A stretch of 64,000 nucleotides of DNA from Salinarimonas sp. (GTDB lineage: Bacteria > Pseudomonadota > Alphaproteobacteria > Rhizobiales > Beijerinckiaceae): NCBI RefSeq assembly GCF_040111675.1, contig NZ_CP157794.1, forward strand, positions 1,881,501-1,945,500, given 5' to 3'. Positions 47,918-63,912 of this stretch are shown piece by piece (the stretch's first letter is position 1; every line of letters begins with the position of its first letter). The notes beneath the pieces were generated by a model. That model saw only the letters and a program-made list of their open reading frames with translations, was not told the origin of the DNA and did not search any database. The translations under genes were made by a program, and so were the position numbers.

Positions 47918-48802
47918 TCAGGCGCCGACCGGGCCGAGCCCGCGCAGGGCGAAGGCGGTGACGAGCATGCCGAGCACGTAGAGCGTCGTGCCGGTGGCGT
48001 TGTACCAGGCGGCCTTCTCGCGCGGGTTGGCGACGAGCTTGCCCATCAGCGCCACCTGAGCGGCGAGGAGCGCCGTGACCGCGAGGGCGTGCCACGGCGC
48101 GCCCCAGACGAGGAGCAGCGCGATCACGACGACCTGCGGCGCGGCCATGACCACGCAGGCGAGGCGCGCGGCGCGGTCGACGCCGAGCATGACGGGGAGC
48201 GAATCGACGCCCTCCCGCTTGTCGCCCTCCACCGACTTGAAATCGTTCAGCGTCATGATGCCGTGCGCGCCGAAGGAATAGAGCAGGGCCACGACGACGA
48301 TGCGCCAGTCCGGGAAGGCCGCGGCCATGATGGCGGCGCCGGTGAACCAGGGCAGGCCCTCGTAGGAGATCGCCACCGCGGAATTGCCCCACCAGCCGTT
48401 CTGCTTCAGCCGGAAGGGCGGGGCGGAATAGGCCCAGGCGAGGGCGAGACCGATCACCCCGGCGAGCAGCACGACGGGCCCCAGCATGAAGGCGACGAGG
48501 AACGACAAGGCCGTCCAGATCACGGCGATGTAGAAGCCCCAGGAACCGGGAATGCGCCCGGAGGGAATCGGCCGGTTCGGCTCGTTGATGGCGTCGACGT
48601 GGCGGTCGTACCAGTCGTTGACCGCCTGGCTCGCGGCGCAGACGAGGGGCCCCGCCAGCACCACGCCGGCCAGGATCACGGGCCAGCGCGTGTCCGCGGC
48701 GACGCCGGAGGAGACCACCCCGCAGGCGAACGCCCACATGGGCGCGAACCACGTGATGGGCTTCAGGAGCTCGGTGAAGGAGAGGATGGCCGGTCGCGTC
48801 AT
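47918..48802 (-). CDS. bchG: Bacteriochlorophyll synthase (prenyltransferase)
   Basis: BchG esterifies bacteriochlorophyllide with geranylgeranyl diphosphate. The 294-aa UbiA-family membrane protein begins with LLKPITWFAPMWAFACGVV and has the Asp-rich site CAASQAVNDWYDRHVDAINEP and the second site FGAHGIMTLNDFKSVEGDK. I chose the ATG at 48802: it matches the family N-terminus. A possible GTG at 48850 lies inside the operator. If the -10 proposed just upstream is real, the message would be almost leaderless. Confidence 0.93.
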   Translation of the reverse strand: MTRPAILSFTELLKPITWFAPMWAFACGVVSSGVAADTRWPVILAGVVLAGPLVCAASQAVNDWYDRHVDAINEPNRPIPSGRIPGSWGFYIAVIWTALSFLVAFMLGPVVLLAGVIGLALAWAYSAPPFRLKQNGWWGNSAVAISYEGLPWFTGAAIMAAAFPDWRIVVVALLYSFGAHGIMTLNDFKSVEGDKREGVDSLPVMLGVDRAARLACVVMAAPQVVVIALLLVWGAPWHALAVTALLAAQVALMGKLVANPREKAAWYNATGTTLYVLGMLVTAFALRGLGPVGA

Positions 48803-48809
48803 GCCGGAG

Positions 48810-48863
48810 ATGCTAGTCCGGTCGCGCGCCGCGTCAATCAGAATTGACACTTACGTGTGTCAA
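48810..48863 (-). promoter_or_regulatory. bchG operon promoter with PpsR-like box and palindrome
   Basis: Read on the minus strand, TGTCAATTCTGATTGACG (48849-48832) matches TGT-N12-ACA with one mismatch. It overlaps a -35 TTGACG, with TAGCAT (48815-48810) 16 bp downstream. A second palindrome TTGACAC-N6-GTGTCAA (48844-48863) abuts it. The site lies between the ppsR stop and bchG. Confidence 0.6.
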
Positions 48864-48876
48864 CTCGGGTGCGGCC

Positions 48877-50307
48877 TCAATCCTCGTGGTCGAGGTCGCC
48901 CAGGCCGTGGCGGCGCAGCTTGGCGTAGAAGCTCTGGCGCGAGAGACCCAGCATCTCGGCGGCGGAGGCGCGATTGTCGCCGGTGAGATCGAGGGCCGCC
49001 TCGATGCACAGCTTCTCGATCACGTCGGTCGTCTCGCGCACGAGCTCCTTGAGCGAGACCCGCCCGACGAGCTCCTTCATCTGCGCCACCGAATGCGGCA
49101 GCTCGGGCGCGCCGGTCCCGATCGTCGCCATCGGCCGCGGGCCGGTGGGGCGGATGGCGAAGCCGTAATAGGAATCGTCCGTCTCCGGCGCCAGCACGGC
49201 CGAGACCTCGACGTCCTCGACGAGGCCGTACTCGCCCTGCACCACGGTGCCGAATCGCTTCACCGCGCCGTGCTCGCGCACGCTCGCGGCGAGCACGTTG
49301 CAGTCGACGCTCGAGCGGCCGAGCCAGCGATCGAGCGGCTCGCCGCGGGCCTGTTCCTCGGTGGCGAGCTGGACGAGATCGAGGAAGGCGGCGTTGGCCG
49401 TGAGGATGCGCCGGTCCGAATCGGTGACGACGATCGCGTCCGGCAGGCGCTCGACGACGCGCAGCACCCGCCGGCGCGAGGCCGCGAGCGCGCCCGCCGC
49501 ACCGGCCGGCGGCGAGAGCCGCAGCAGGAAGTGCGTGACGCGGTCCTGCCGGAAGACGGAGGCCGAGGCGGTCGCCTCGCGCCCGTCGGCGAGGCGCAGG
49601 CGGGCCTCGTCCGAGCGGCCCGCGGAGCGTGCCGAGGTGAGCAGATCCTCGAGCGCGCCGGCGCTCTCCGGCGCGAAGAGCTGAGCCAGCGGCCGCCCGG
49701 GGAGGGGGCCCGCGGCGGCGACGAGCTCTGTGGCGGCGGGGTTCGCTTCGCTCACGCGCCGCGTCGCGGCGTCGACGACGAGCACGGCCTCGGAGGCGAT
49801 CTGGAACAGCAGGCGGTAGCGCGTCTCGGCGCTGCGCAGGTGCGCGTATTCTCGCTCCATCGCGGCCTGGGCGTCGACGAGCTTGCGCTGCAGGGCGGCG
49901 ACGCCGCGCAGGTCGCGGCCCACCGCGACGATGCGGCCGTTGTGCCCGAAATCCACGGCGGAATAGAGGATCGGCAGGTCGGGGCCGGTGGGCAGCGGGT
50001 GGTTGACCTGGCGCCAGAGCCGGTCCTTGTCCGAGGACGCGTTGCGCAGAAGCGCTTCGATCTTCTCGCGGCTCTCGGGAGTGACGGTCTCGATCCAGCG
50101 CCGGCCCACCCAGCGGCCGCATTCCTCGGCCTCGAGCTCGCGCGAGCCGACGGCCACGTCCTCGATCACGCCGTCCGGGCCGAGGACGAGGGCGAGATCG
50201 CTGGTGGCCGCGATCAGCCGCGCCGCGCTCGCGGCGTCGACGTCGCCGAGCGACGTCTGAGGGGCCCGGAACTGTCGCAGGCCCTCGGAAGCCAAGGGAG
50301 TGTCCAT
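48877..50307 (-). CDS. ppsR: PpsR/CrtJ photosynthesis repressor
   Basis: PpsR represses bch, crt and puc genes in the presence of oxygen or light. The 476-aa protein has an N-terminal domain with a Q-linker (ALQRKLVDAQAAMEREYAHL), two PAS domains (RYRLLFQIASEAVLVVD and RVVERLPDAIVVTDSD) and a C-terminal Fis-type HTH (NRASAAEMLGLSRQSFYAKLRRHGL). Redox-candidate cysteines occur in VDCNV and just before the HTH (EKLCIEAAL). I chose the ATG at 50307; a TTG at 50331 is also in frame. Confidence 0.95.
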   Translation of the reverse strand: MDTPLASEGLRQFRAPQTSLGDVDAASAARLIAATSDLALVLGPDGVIEDVAVGSRELEAEECGRWVGRRWIETVTPESREKIEALLRNASSDKDRLWRQVNHPLPTGPDLPILYSAVDFGHNGRIVAVGRDLRGVAALQRKLVDAQAAMEREYAHLRSAETRYRLLFQIASEAVLVVDAATRRVSEANPAATELVAAAGPLPGRPLAQLFAPESAGALEDLLTSARSAGRSDEARLRLADGREATASASVFRQDRVTHFLLRLSPPAGAAGALAASRRRVLRVVERLPDAIVVTDSDRRILTANAAFLDLVQLATEEQARGEPLDRWLGRSSVDCNVLAASVREHGAVKRFGTVVQGEYGLVEDVEVSAVLAPETDDSYYGFAIRPTGPRPMATIGTGAPELPHSVAQMKELVGRVSLKELVRETTDVIEKLCIEAALDLTGDNRASAAEMLGLSRQSFYAKLRRHGLGDLDHED

Positions 50308-50340
50308 CGGGCGCTGCGATCCTTGTTCCAAGCCGAGTCC

Positions 50341-51243
50341 TCACCGAGCCCGCGCCACGCCTCCCGCCCAGCGTTGCGCCTTCCTGACTGCGTCCAGGCC
50401 ATCGAACGCCACGTGATCCGCGCCGACCAGCGCGGCGCTTTCTGGGTGTTCGTTGAAGTATCGGCCCCCCACGAGAACGCCGACACGCGGATTTCGGGAA
50501 CGGCGCCTGACGACGTCGATAACCGAGGCAAGCTCCGGGAGCAAGCCTTCGCAGCTCAACGAGAAACCGACGACGTCGAACCAGTCTCGACCTGCGAGCC
50601 GGCCGATTTCCGCTACGTTCGCTCCGGGCGCGCAGGCGACGTCCCAGCCCGCTCGCCGCAGGAACTCTTCGACGATGGCCACGCCGAACGTGTGCGTTTC
50701 GCCCGGCGCCGAGCAGAGGAGCGCACGCTTCTCCTCCGCCGAGGGCTCGCCTTCGGCCTCGAAGGGCGCGCTGAGCTCCCGAAGGAGCTGCTGCAGCCGC
50801 GAGAGCGCGATCGTCACGTCGCAGAAATCCGCCTTGTCCTCCCGCCAGAGCTCGTCGAGCCGCTGCGCCGCCGGGGCGAGCAGATGCAGGAAGACCGTCT
50901 CCAGCGTGACGCCGCGGGCGCGCAGCACCGCGACGTAGGAGGCGGCGACCTCGACCTCGTGCTCGAGGACGAGCGCGGCGAGCTCCGACACCTCTTCCCG
51001 CGTGGGCAGCGCGTCCCGCTCCGAGCGCGAATCGCACTCTTCGGACGCGTGGACCAGCATCAGGCGCGGGATGATCTCGGCTTCGATCGTGCGCGACAGC
51101 GCATCCCTGCGCCCCGCCTCCGACCGGCCCGTCTGCCCGCGCTTCTCGCCCGGACCGCGACGCGCGGATCGGTCTTCGACGGCCCCGCCGCCGTCGGCGG
51201 AAGCCTCCTTCGCCGAAGCGATCGCCTCCTTCAGGATGGCCAT
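50341..51243 (-). CDS. ppaA: PpaA/AerR cobalamin-binding antirepressor
   Basis: PpaA/AerR relieves PpsR/CrtJ repression, in light when it binds cobalamin. The 300-aa protein has a helical cap (FLHLLAPAAQRLDELWREDKADFCDVT) and a B12-binding domain with His184 in GETHTFGVAIVEEFLRRAGW, then GFSLSCEGLLPELASVI and VLVGGRYFNEHPE. AGAGGGAGGG precedes the ATG at 51243. It is co-directional with ppsR (33-bp gap) and divergent from bchF. Confidence 0.93.
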   Translation of the reverse strand: MAILKEAIASAKEASADGGGAVEDRSARRGPGEKRGQTGRSEAGRRDALSRTIEAEIIPRLMLVHASEECDSRSERDALPTREEVSELAALVLEHEVEVAASYVAVLRARGVTLETVFLHLLAPAAQRLDELWREDKADFCDVTIALSRLQQLLRELSAPFEAEGEPSAEEKRALLCSAPGETHTFGVAIVEEFLRRAGWDVACAPGANVAEIGRLAGRDWFDVVGFSLSCEGLLPELASVIDVVRRRSRNPRVGVLVGGRYFNEHPESAALVGADHVAFDGLDAVRKAQRWAGGVARAR

Positions 51244-51343
51244 GGACACCCTCCCTCTGTCTCGGCGTCCAACACGGTGAGGCTCGAAAACCTCTGTTTT
51301 CTTATGCTTTTTCGGGTCGAAGAGCTTCGCTGAACTGGCGCAG

Positions 51344-51373
51344 ATCATAGGGCCCTCGACACAACGGACGCAA
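51344..51373 (-). promoter_or_regulatory. Candidate ppaA promoter
   Basis: On the minus strand TTGCGT (51373-51368), an 18-bp spacer and TATGAT (51349-51344) precede ppaA with a roughly 95-nt leader. It faces away from the bchF promoter across the 264-bp gap 51244-51507. Confidence 0.4.
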
Positions 51374-51423
51374 GAGGGTCGAAGCTACGCACTTAACCTG
51401 ACCGTGTTTGTTGTGAGGCGGGA

Positions 51424-51468
51424 TTGACGTCAATTTAGGTTGACACTTTTGGAGCCCCTCCCTAGCCT
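51424..51468 (+). promoter_or_regulatory. bchF promoter with PpsR-like box
   Basis: TTGACA (51440-51445), a 17-bp spacer and TAGCCT (51463-51468) form a promoter 40 bp before the bchF ATG. A near-consensus PpsR box (51428-51445; minus-strand TGTCAACCTAAATTGACG, one mismatch to TGT-N12-ACA) covers the -35. A perfect TTGACGTCAA palindrome (51424-51433) lies inside its upstream half. Confidence 0.6.
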
Positions 51469-51507
51469 CCGATGGTAAGAAAACGCGCCGTTCCAGGGAG
51501 GACCGCC

Positions 51508-53363
<1,856 letters not shown>

Positions 53364-53367
53364 GGCG

Positions 53368-54928
53368 ATGAAGCTCACGGTCTGGACCTACGAGGCTCCC
53401 CCGCATGTCGGCGCGATGCGCGTCGCCACCGCGATGGAAGGCGTGCACTACGTGCTGCACGCGCCGCAGGGCGACACCTACGCGGACCTGCTCTTCACCA
53501 TGATCGAGCGGCGCGACCATCGCCCGCCGGTGACCTACACCACCTTCCAGGCGCGCGACCTCGGCGCCGACACGGCCGAGATCTTCAAGGACGCGGCGCG
53601 GGAGGCCTACGAGCGCTTCGACCCCGAGCTGATGCTGGTGGGCGCCTCCTGCACGGCCGAGCTGATCCAGGACGATCCGGGCGGGCTCGCCAAGGCGCTG
53701 AACCTGCCGGTGCCGGTCGTGCCGCTGGAGCTGCCCTCCTACCAGCGCAAGGAGAACTGGGGCGCGGCGGAGACCTTCCTCCAGCTGGTGCGCGCCCTGG
53801 CGCGGCCCCGCGAGGGCGCCCGCGATCCGGACGCTCAGCCCTCCTGCAACATCCTCGGGCCCACCGCGCTCGGCTTCCGCCATCGCGACGATCTCGAGGA
53901 GATCCGCCGGCTGCTGGCGCGAATCGGCGTGCGGGTCAACGCGGTGGCGCCGCTCACGGCCCGCGCCCGCGACATCGCGCGGCTCGGCGAGGCGGACTTC
54001 AACGTCGTCATGTATCCCGAGATCGCGGGCCCCGTGGCGCGCCATCTCGAGCGCGTCTGCCGGCAGCCCTTCACCAAGACCGTGCCTATCGGCGTGAACG
54101 CCACGCGCGAGTTCATCACCGAGATCGGCGCGCTGTCGGGCCTCGACGTCGCCGACGTGCTCGCCGAGGGCGCCGGGCGGCTGCCCTGGTGGTCGCGCTC
54201 GGTCGATTCGAACTATCTCACCGGCAAGCGGGTCTTCGTCTTCGGCGACGCCACGCACGCCATCGCCGCCGCGCGCATCGCCGCCGAGGAGCTCGGCTTC
54301 GAGGTGGTGGGGCTCGGCACCTATTCCCGCGAGCTCGCCCGCGAGGTGCGCGCGCAGGCGGAACGCCTCGGCCTCGAGGCGCTGATCACGGACGACCATC
54401 TCGAGGTCGAGGACGCGATCACGGCGCTCGCGCCGGAGCTCGTGCTCGGCACGCAGATGGAGCGCCACATCGCCAAGCGGCTCGGCATCGCCTGCGCGGT
54501 GATCTCCGCGCCCGTCCACGTCCAGGACTTCCCGGCCCGCTACTCGCCGCAGATGGGCTTCGAGGGGGCGAACGTCGTGTTCGACACCTTCGTCCACCCG
54601 CTCGTGATGGGGCTCGAGGAGCACCTGCTCGCGATGTTCCGCGACGATTTCGAGTTCAACGACTCCGCCGTGCCCTCGCACCTCGCCTCCGAGCACGCCG
54701 TCGCCCGCCCCGAGCCGGCGCCCGCTGTCGCCGAGGCCGCCGCGCCCGCTTCCGCGGCCGATACGGCCGTGCTGGAGCGCCCGGCCGAGGCGGGCGTCGG
54801 CTGGACGCCGGAGGCGGAGAAGGAGCTCGGCAAGATCCCCTTCTTCGTGCGCGGCAAGGCCCGCCGCAACACGGAACGCTTCGCGCAGGAGCGCGGGCTC
54901 GCGTCGATCACCGTCGAGACGATCTACG

Positions 54929-54954
<26 letters not shown>
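53368..54954 (+). CDS. bchB: Dark protochlorophyllide reductase subunit B
   Basis: The 528-aa partner of BchN starts [20 protein letters not shown] and has Asp36 ([12 protein letters not shown]), the known aspartate ligand of the NB cluster. [13 protein letters not shown] and a C-terminal PCP_red domain ([29 protein letters not shown]) complete it. A linker rich in Ala/Glu/Pro (residues ~445-475) joins the two parts. Its last 26 bp overlap bchH. Confidence 0.96.
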
Positions 54955-59718
<4,764 letters not shown>

Positions 59719-59735
59719 GACGGGACCCGCTGACG

Positions 59736-60434
59736 ATGCACACCCAGAGCTACATCGCCCGTCGGCACCAGCTGCAGACCTATTTCGACCGCACCGCGTC
59801 GGAAACCTGGGCGCGGCTGACCTCGGACGCGCCGGTGAGCCGTATCCGCGCCACGGTCCGCGCCGGGCGCGAGGAGATGCGTGCGACGCTCCTCTCCTGG
59901 CTGCCCGCCGACATGACCGGTCTCACCCTGCTCGACGCCGGCTGCGGCACCGGCGCGCTCAGCGCCGAGGCGGCGCGGCGCGGGGCCCGCGTCACCGCGA
60001 TCGACGTGGCCGAGAGCCTCGTCGCCATCGCCCGCGAGCGGCTCCCCGCCGACATCGACCACGGCCTGATCGACTTCCGCGCCGGGGACATGATGGACGA
60101 GGGCCTCGGCCGCTTCGACTACGTGGTGGCGATGGATTCGCTGATCCATTATCGCCCGCGCGACATGGCGGGCGCGCTCGCCTCCCTCGCCCGGCGCACG
60201 GAGCGGGCGGTGCTCGCGACCTTCGCTCCGCGCACGCCGGCGCTCTCGATGATGCACGCCGCCGGCAAGCTCTTCCCGCGCTCGGACCGCTCGCCCGCCA
60301 TCGAGCCGGTCTCCGAGCGGGAGATCACGCGCCTCTTCCACCGCGAGGAGGGCGTCGATGCCTGGCGGATCGGGCGCATGCGCCGGGTCGCGCGCGGCTT
60401 CTACACCTCGCAGGCGCTGGAGCTCGTTCGCTGA
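59736..60434 (+). CDS. bchM: Mg-protoporphyrin O-methyltransferase
   Basis: BchM methylates Mg-protoporphyrin IX at the C13 propionate using SAM. The 232-aa methyltransferase has motif I LLDAGCGTGALSAEAARRG, DYVVAMDSLIHYRPRDM and the C-terminal family stretch FYTSQALELVR. I chose the ATG at 59736, the usual MHTQSY-type N-terminus; a TTG at 59715 would extend it into the bchL end. Its stop overlaps lhaA (TGATG). Confidence 0.95.
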   Translation: MHTQSYIARRHQLQTYFDRTASETWARLTSDAPVSRIRATVRAGREEMRATLLSWLPADMTGLTLLDAGCGTGALSAEAARRGARVTAIDVAESLVAIARERLPADIDHGLIDFRAGDMMDEGLGRFDYVVAMDSLIHYRPRDMAGALASLARRTERAVLATFAPRTPALSMMHAAGKLFPRSDRSPAIEPVSEREITRLFHREEGVDAWRIGRMRRVARGFYTSQALELVR

Positions 60435-61867
60435 TGCAGAGCCCGCGCCCGGCCCTCTCGAGCTTCTGGACGCTGATCGGCACGCGCTTTTTGCCGTTCG
60501 CGGACGCGGCGACGCGCGAATTGCCGCTCGGGCGGCTCGTCCGCCTGTCGCTGTTCCAGGTCTCGGTCGGCATGGCGATCGTGCTGCTCAACGGCACGCT
60601 CAACCGGGTGATGATCCTCGAACTCAACGTGCCGGCCTGGCTCGTCGCCTCGATGATCGCGCTGCCCGTCCTGTTCGCGCCGGTGCGCGCGCTGATCGGG
60701 CACCGCTCGGACCATCACCGTTCGCTGCTCGGCTGGAAGCGGGTGCCCTACATCTGGTTCGGCTCGCTGCTGCAGTTCGGCGGGCTCGCGATCATGCCCT
60801 TCGCGCTGCTGGTCCTCTCCGGAGACGGGCAGGGGCCCGTCTGGGTGGGCCAGCTGGGGGCCGGGCTCGCCTTCCTCCTCGTCGGCGCGGGCCTGCACAC
60901 CACGCAGACGGCGGGCCTCGCGCTCGCCACCGACCTCGCGCCGGAGGACACGCGCCCGCGCGTGGTCGCCTTCCTCTACGTGATGCTGCTGGCCGGCATG
61001 GTCGTGAGCGCCTTCTTCTTCTCCTTCCTGCTCGAGCCCTACAGCCACCTGGCGCTGATCCAGGTCGTCCAGGGGGCGGCCGTGGTGACGATGGTGCTCA
61101 ACGCCATCGCTCTGTGGAAGCAGGAGGCGCGCGATCCCTCCCGCACCCGCAAGGACGTGGCCCGCCCCGCCTTCCGCGAGAGCTGGGCGAAGTTCGTCGC
61201 CGGCGGGCGGGCCACCCGCACACTGGTGGCGGTGGGCCTCGGCACGGCCGGCTTCTCCATGCAGGACATCCTGCTCGAGCCCTATGGCGGCGAGGCTTTG
61301 GGCATGTCCGTCTCGGAGACGACGGCGCTCACCGCGCTCCTCGCCGGCGGCTCGCTCGTCGGCTTCGCCTACGCTGCGCGCCGGCTCACGCTGGGCGGCA
61401 ACCCGTATCGGCTCGCCGCGCTCGGCGTCCTCGTCGGCATCGCCGCCTTCTCCTGCGTGGTCGTGGCCGGCGCGTTCGATTCGGCGTTCCTGCTGCGCGT
61501 CGGCGCGGTCCTGATCGGGCTCGGCGCGGGCCTGTTCGCGGTAGGCACGCTCACCGGCGCCATGGCGCTCGCCGACGAGAGCGGCTCGGGCCTTGCGCTC
61601 GGCGCCTGGGGCGCGGTGCAGGCGACGGCGGCGGGCGTGGGCATCGCGCTCGGCGGCGCCGTCCGCGACGGCGTCGACGCGCTCGCCTCCTCGGGCGCGC
61701 TCGGCGTGGCCCTGTCGGGGCCGGAAATCGGCTACCACGTCGTCTACCACCTCGAGATCCTCGTCCTCTTCATATCCCTCGTCGCGATCGGTCCGCTGGT
61801 CGCACCCGCTTCGGTCGGCCGTTCGGCGCCCCGCGAGCGGTTCGGTCTCGCCGACATGCCAGCTTGA
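60434..61867 (+). CDS. lhaA: Light-harvesting 1 assembly protein LhaA (PucC family)
   Basis: LhaA is a 12-helix BCD-family protein needed for LH1 assembly, probably as a bacteriochlorophyll carrier. The 477-aa protein has VGMAIVLLNGTLNRVMILELNVPAWLVA, PVRALIGHRSDHHRSLLGWKRVPYIWFG, DILLEPYGGEALGMSVSETT and GAWGAVQATAAG. It lies between bchM and puhA, the standard position. Confidence 0.94.
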   Translation: MQSPRPALSSFWTLIGTRFLPFADAATRELPLGRLVRLSLFQVSVGMAIVLLNGTLNRVMILELNVPAWLVASMIALPVLFAPVRALIGHRSDHHRSLLGWKRVPYIWFGSLLQFGGLAIMPFALLVLSGDGQGPVWVGQLGAGLAFLLVGAGLHTTQTAGLALATDLAPEDTRPRVVAFLYVMLLAGMVVSAFFFSFLLEPYSHLALIQVVQGAAVVTMVLNAIALWKQEARDPSRTRKDVARPAFRESWAKFVAGGRATRTLVAVGLGTAGFSMQDILLEPYGGEALGMSVSETTALTALLAGGSLVGFAYAARRLTLGGNPYRLAALGVLVGIAAFSCVVVAGAFDSAFLLRVGAVLIGLGAGLFAVGTLTGAMALADESGSGLALGAWGAVQATAAGVGIALGGAVRDGVDALASSGALGVALSGPEIGYHVVYHLEILVLFISLVAIGPLVAPASVGRSAPRERFGLADMPA

Positions 61868-61881
61868 AACAGGAGGCTTCC

Positions 61882-62658
61882 ATGGGCACTGGAGCCATCA
61901 CGGGTTACATCGACGTCGCGCAGGTCACGCTCTACGTCTTCTGGTTCTTCTTCGCGGGGCTGATCTTCTATCTGCGGCGCGAGGACAAGCGCGAGGGCTA
62001 TCCGCTGGTCTCGGAGCGCTCCGAGCACGTGCTGGTGCAGGGCTTCCCGTCCATGCCCAAGCCGAAGACGTTTCTCCTGCGCAACGGCCATACCTACCAG
62101 GCGCCTCCCGGCCACGTCGACGAGCGCGAGCTCAAGGCGGTCCCGGCCGAGCCCTGGCTCGGCGCGCCGCTCAAGCCCACCGGGAACCCGATGATCGACG
62201 GCATCGGCGCGGCCTCCTACGCGCTGCGCGAGGACGTACCCGAGCTCACCGCCGAGGACGAGGCCCGCACCGTTCCGCTGCGCGTCGCCACCGACTGGGC
62301 GGTCTCGGCCGAGGACGTCTCTCCGATCGGCATGGCCGTTTACGGCGCCGACGGGATCAAGGCGGGGACGGTCACCGAGATCTGGATCGACCGGTCCGAG
62401 CCGATGATCCGCTACCTCGAGACCGAGGTGCCCACCGCAGCGGGAACGCGCGCCGTTCTCGTGCCGATGAATTTCTGCCGCATGAAGAAGAACCGCGGCG
62501 AGGTTCACGTCGCCGCCATCCTCGCCTCGCAGTTCGCCGACGTGCCGGCTATCGCCTCGCCCGACCAGATCACGGCGCGCGAGGAGGACAAGATCACCGG
62601 CTATTTCGGCGGCGGCACCATCTACGCCACCCCCGAGCGCTCGGAGCCGATCGTATGA
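61882..62658 (+). CDS. puhA: Photosynthetic reaction centre H subunit
   Basis: PuhA caps the reaction centre on the cytoplasmic side and shapes proton entry to QB. The 258-aa protein has one N-terminal helix (GYIDVAQVTLYVFWFFFAGLIFYLRREDKREGYPL) and the PRC-barrel domain with KTFLLRNGHTYQAPPG, WIDRSEPMIRYLE and VLVPMNFCRMKK. AGGAGG precedes the ATG at 61882. Confidence 0.96.
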   Translation: MGTGAITGYIDVAQVTLYVFWFFFAGLIFYLRREDKREGYPLVSERSEHVLVQGFPSMPKPKTFLLRNGHTYQAPPGHVDERELKAVPAEPWLGAPLKPTGNPMIDGIGAASYALREDVPELTAEDEARTVPLRVATDWAVSAEDVSPIGMAVYGADGIKAGTVTEIWIDRSEPMIRYLETEVPTAAGTRAVLVPMNFCRMKKNRGEVHVAAILASQFADVPAIASPDQITAREEDKITGYFGGGTIYATPERSEPIV

Positions 62659-63386
62659 CCGTCGCCATCGTCAAGAAGTCCGAGGAGGCTCTGGCCGCGG
62701 CCGCCCGCGAGGCGGCCGACGCGGAGCCCGTGACCCCGCGCGGCCTGCCCGCGCCGCTGCCCGAGGGCGAGACCATCCTATGGCAGGGCCAGCCCGCCTG
62801 GCGCACGCTCGCGCGGCGCGCCATGCATCTGCGCGGCATCAGCCTCTATTTCGGCTTCCTCGCCGTGTGGGCCGCGGGCGACGCGCTGGTGAGCGGGGAG
62901 GGGCCGCTGTCCGCCTTCGTCTCCGCCACCTGGCTCCTCGCCATCGGCGCGGTGGCGATCGGCCTCCTCGCCCTCTACGGCTGGCTGTCCGCCCGCTCGA
63001 CCTGGTTCACCATCACGAACGAGCGGGTGATCCTCTCCTTCGGCGTCGCGCTGCCGATGAGCATGAACGTGCCCTACAAGCTCATCGAGAACGTCGCCCT
63101 GAAGGCCTGGCCGAACGGGACGGGCGACATCCCGCTCACCATCAAGAGCGAGCGGCGGCTCTCCTACGTGCTGTTCTGGCCCTACGTGCGGCCCTGGCGC
63201 TTCTCGAAGGTCGAGCCGATGCTGCGCTGCGTCCCCCAGGCCGAGCGCGTGGCCGCGATCCTGGCCGAGCGGCTCACCGCCGCCCACGGCGAGAACGCGG
63301 CGGCGGCGGAGGCCGCGGCGAAGACCTCCTCCGACACGCGCGGGGGCGAGCGGCGCGCGGGCGGCCTGAAGCCCGCCACCGCATGA
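62655..63386 (+). CDS. puhB: Reaction-centre assembly protein PuhB (PH domain)
   Basis: PuhB assists reaction-centre assembly. The 243-aa protein has LPEGETILWQGQPAWRTLARRAMHLRGISLYFG, two or three membrane helices, then a bacterial PH-like domain (TWFTITNERVILSFGVALPMSMNVPYKLIENVALK, FWPYVRPWRFSKVEPMLRCVP). The C-terminal 40 residues are Ala/Glu-rich. It overlaps puhA (ATGA). Confidence 0.94.
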   Translation: MTVAIVKKSEEALAAAAREAADAEPVTPRGLPAPLPEGETILWQGQPAWRTLARRAMHLRGISLYFGFLAVWAAGDALVSGEGPLSAFVSATWLLAIGAVAIGLLALYGWLSARSTWFTITNERVILSFGVALPMSMNVPYKLIENVALKAWPNGTGDIPLTIKSERRLSYVLFWPYVRPWRFSKVEPMLRCVPQAERVAAILAERLTAAHGENAAAAEAAAKTSSDTRGGERRAGGLKPATA

Positions 63387-63415
63387 CCGGCAACCGAGCG
63401 GAGATCCCCCGATGA
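63383..63415 (+). CDS. 10-codon bridging ORF between puhB and puhC
   Basis: The peptide MTGNRAEIPR starts at an ATG overlapping the puhB stop and ends at a TGA overlapping the puhC ATG. A GGAG for puhC lies inside it. It may only carry ribosomes across the gap. Confidence 0.25.
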   Translation: MTGNRAEIPR

Positions 63416-63912
63416 ACGCTCACGCGAAACCTCCCCGGCCCGGCCCCGAGAGCGCGCCTTCCGGCGACGCGCCGCGGCGCCCACACTTCCCGCGCGCGGC
63501 GCTGGTGGGCGCCGGCGCGCTCCTCCTGGTCACCGTCTCGTCGGCGGCCCTGTTCGGCGAGGCCGATCCGCAGCCCCGCGACCTCTCGGGCGCGCACCAC
63601 GTCGTCGAGCTGCTCTTCGAGGACCGCGCCGACGGGGCCGTCGTCGTGCGCCAGGCCACGACCGGCGAGGTGGTCGAGGTGTTCGATCCGGGCACCAACG
63701 GCTTCGTCCGCGGCGCCATGCGCGGGCTCGCCCGCGAGCGCAAGCGCCGTGAGATCGGGCCGCAGACGCCCTTCGTCCTGGTGCTGTGGCCCACCGGCCA
63801 TCTCTCGATCGAGGACCGGGCGACCAACGCCTCGATCGATCTCTCCGCATTCGGGCCCGACAATTTCGCGCCCTTCGCCCGCATCCTCAGCGCCGCCGGA
63901 GACGCGTCATGA
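63412..63912 (+). CDS. puhC: Photosynthetic complex assembly protein PuhC
   Basis: PuhC is a membrane-anchored periplasmic protein needed for normal levels of LH1/reaction centre. The 166-aa protein has one helix (AALVGAGALLLVTVSSAAL, residues ~29-47) and a soluble domain: RDLSGAHHVVELLFEDRADGAVVVRQATTGEVVEVFDPGTNGFVRGAMRGL. It overlaps the next gene (ATGA). Confidence 0.93.
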   Translation: MNAHAKPPRPGPESAPSGDAPRRPHFPRAALVGAGALLLVTVSSAALFGEADPQPRDLSGAHHVVELLFEDRADGAVVVRQATTGEVVEVFDPGTNGFVRGAMRGLARERKRREIGPQTPFVLVLWPTGHLSIEDRATNASIDLSAFGPDNFAPFARILSAAGDAS

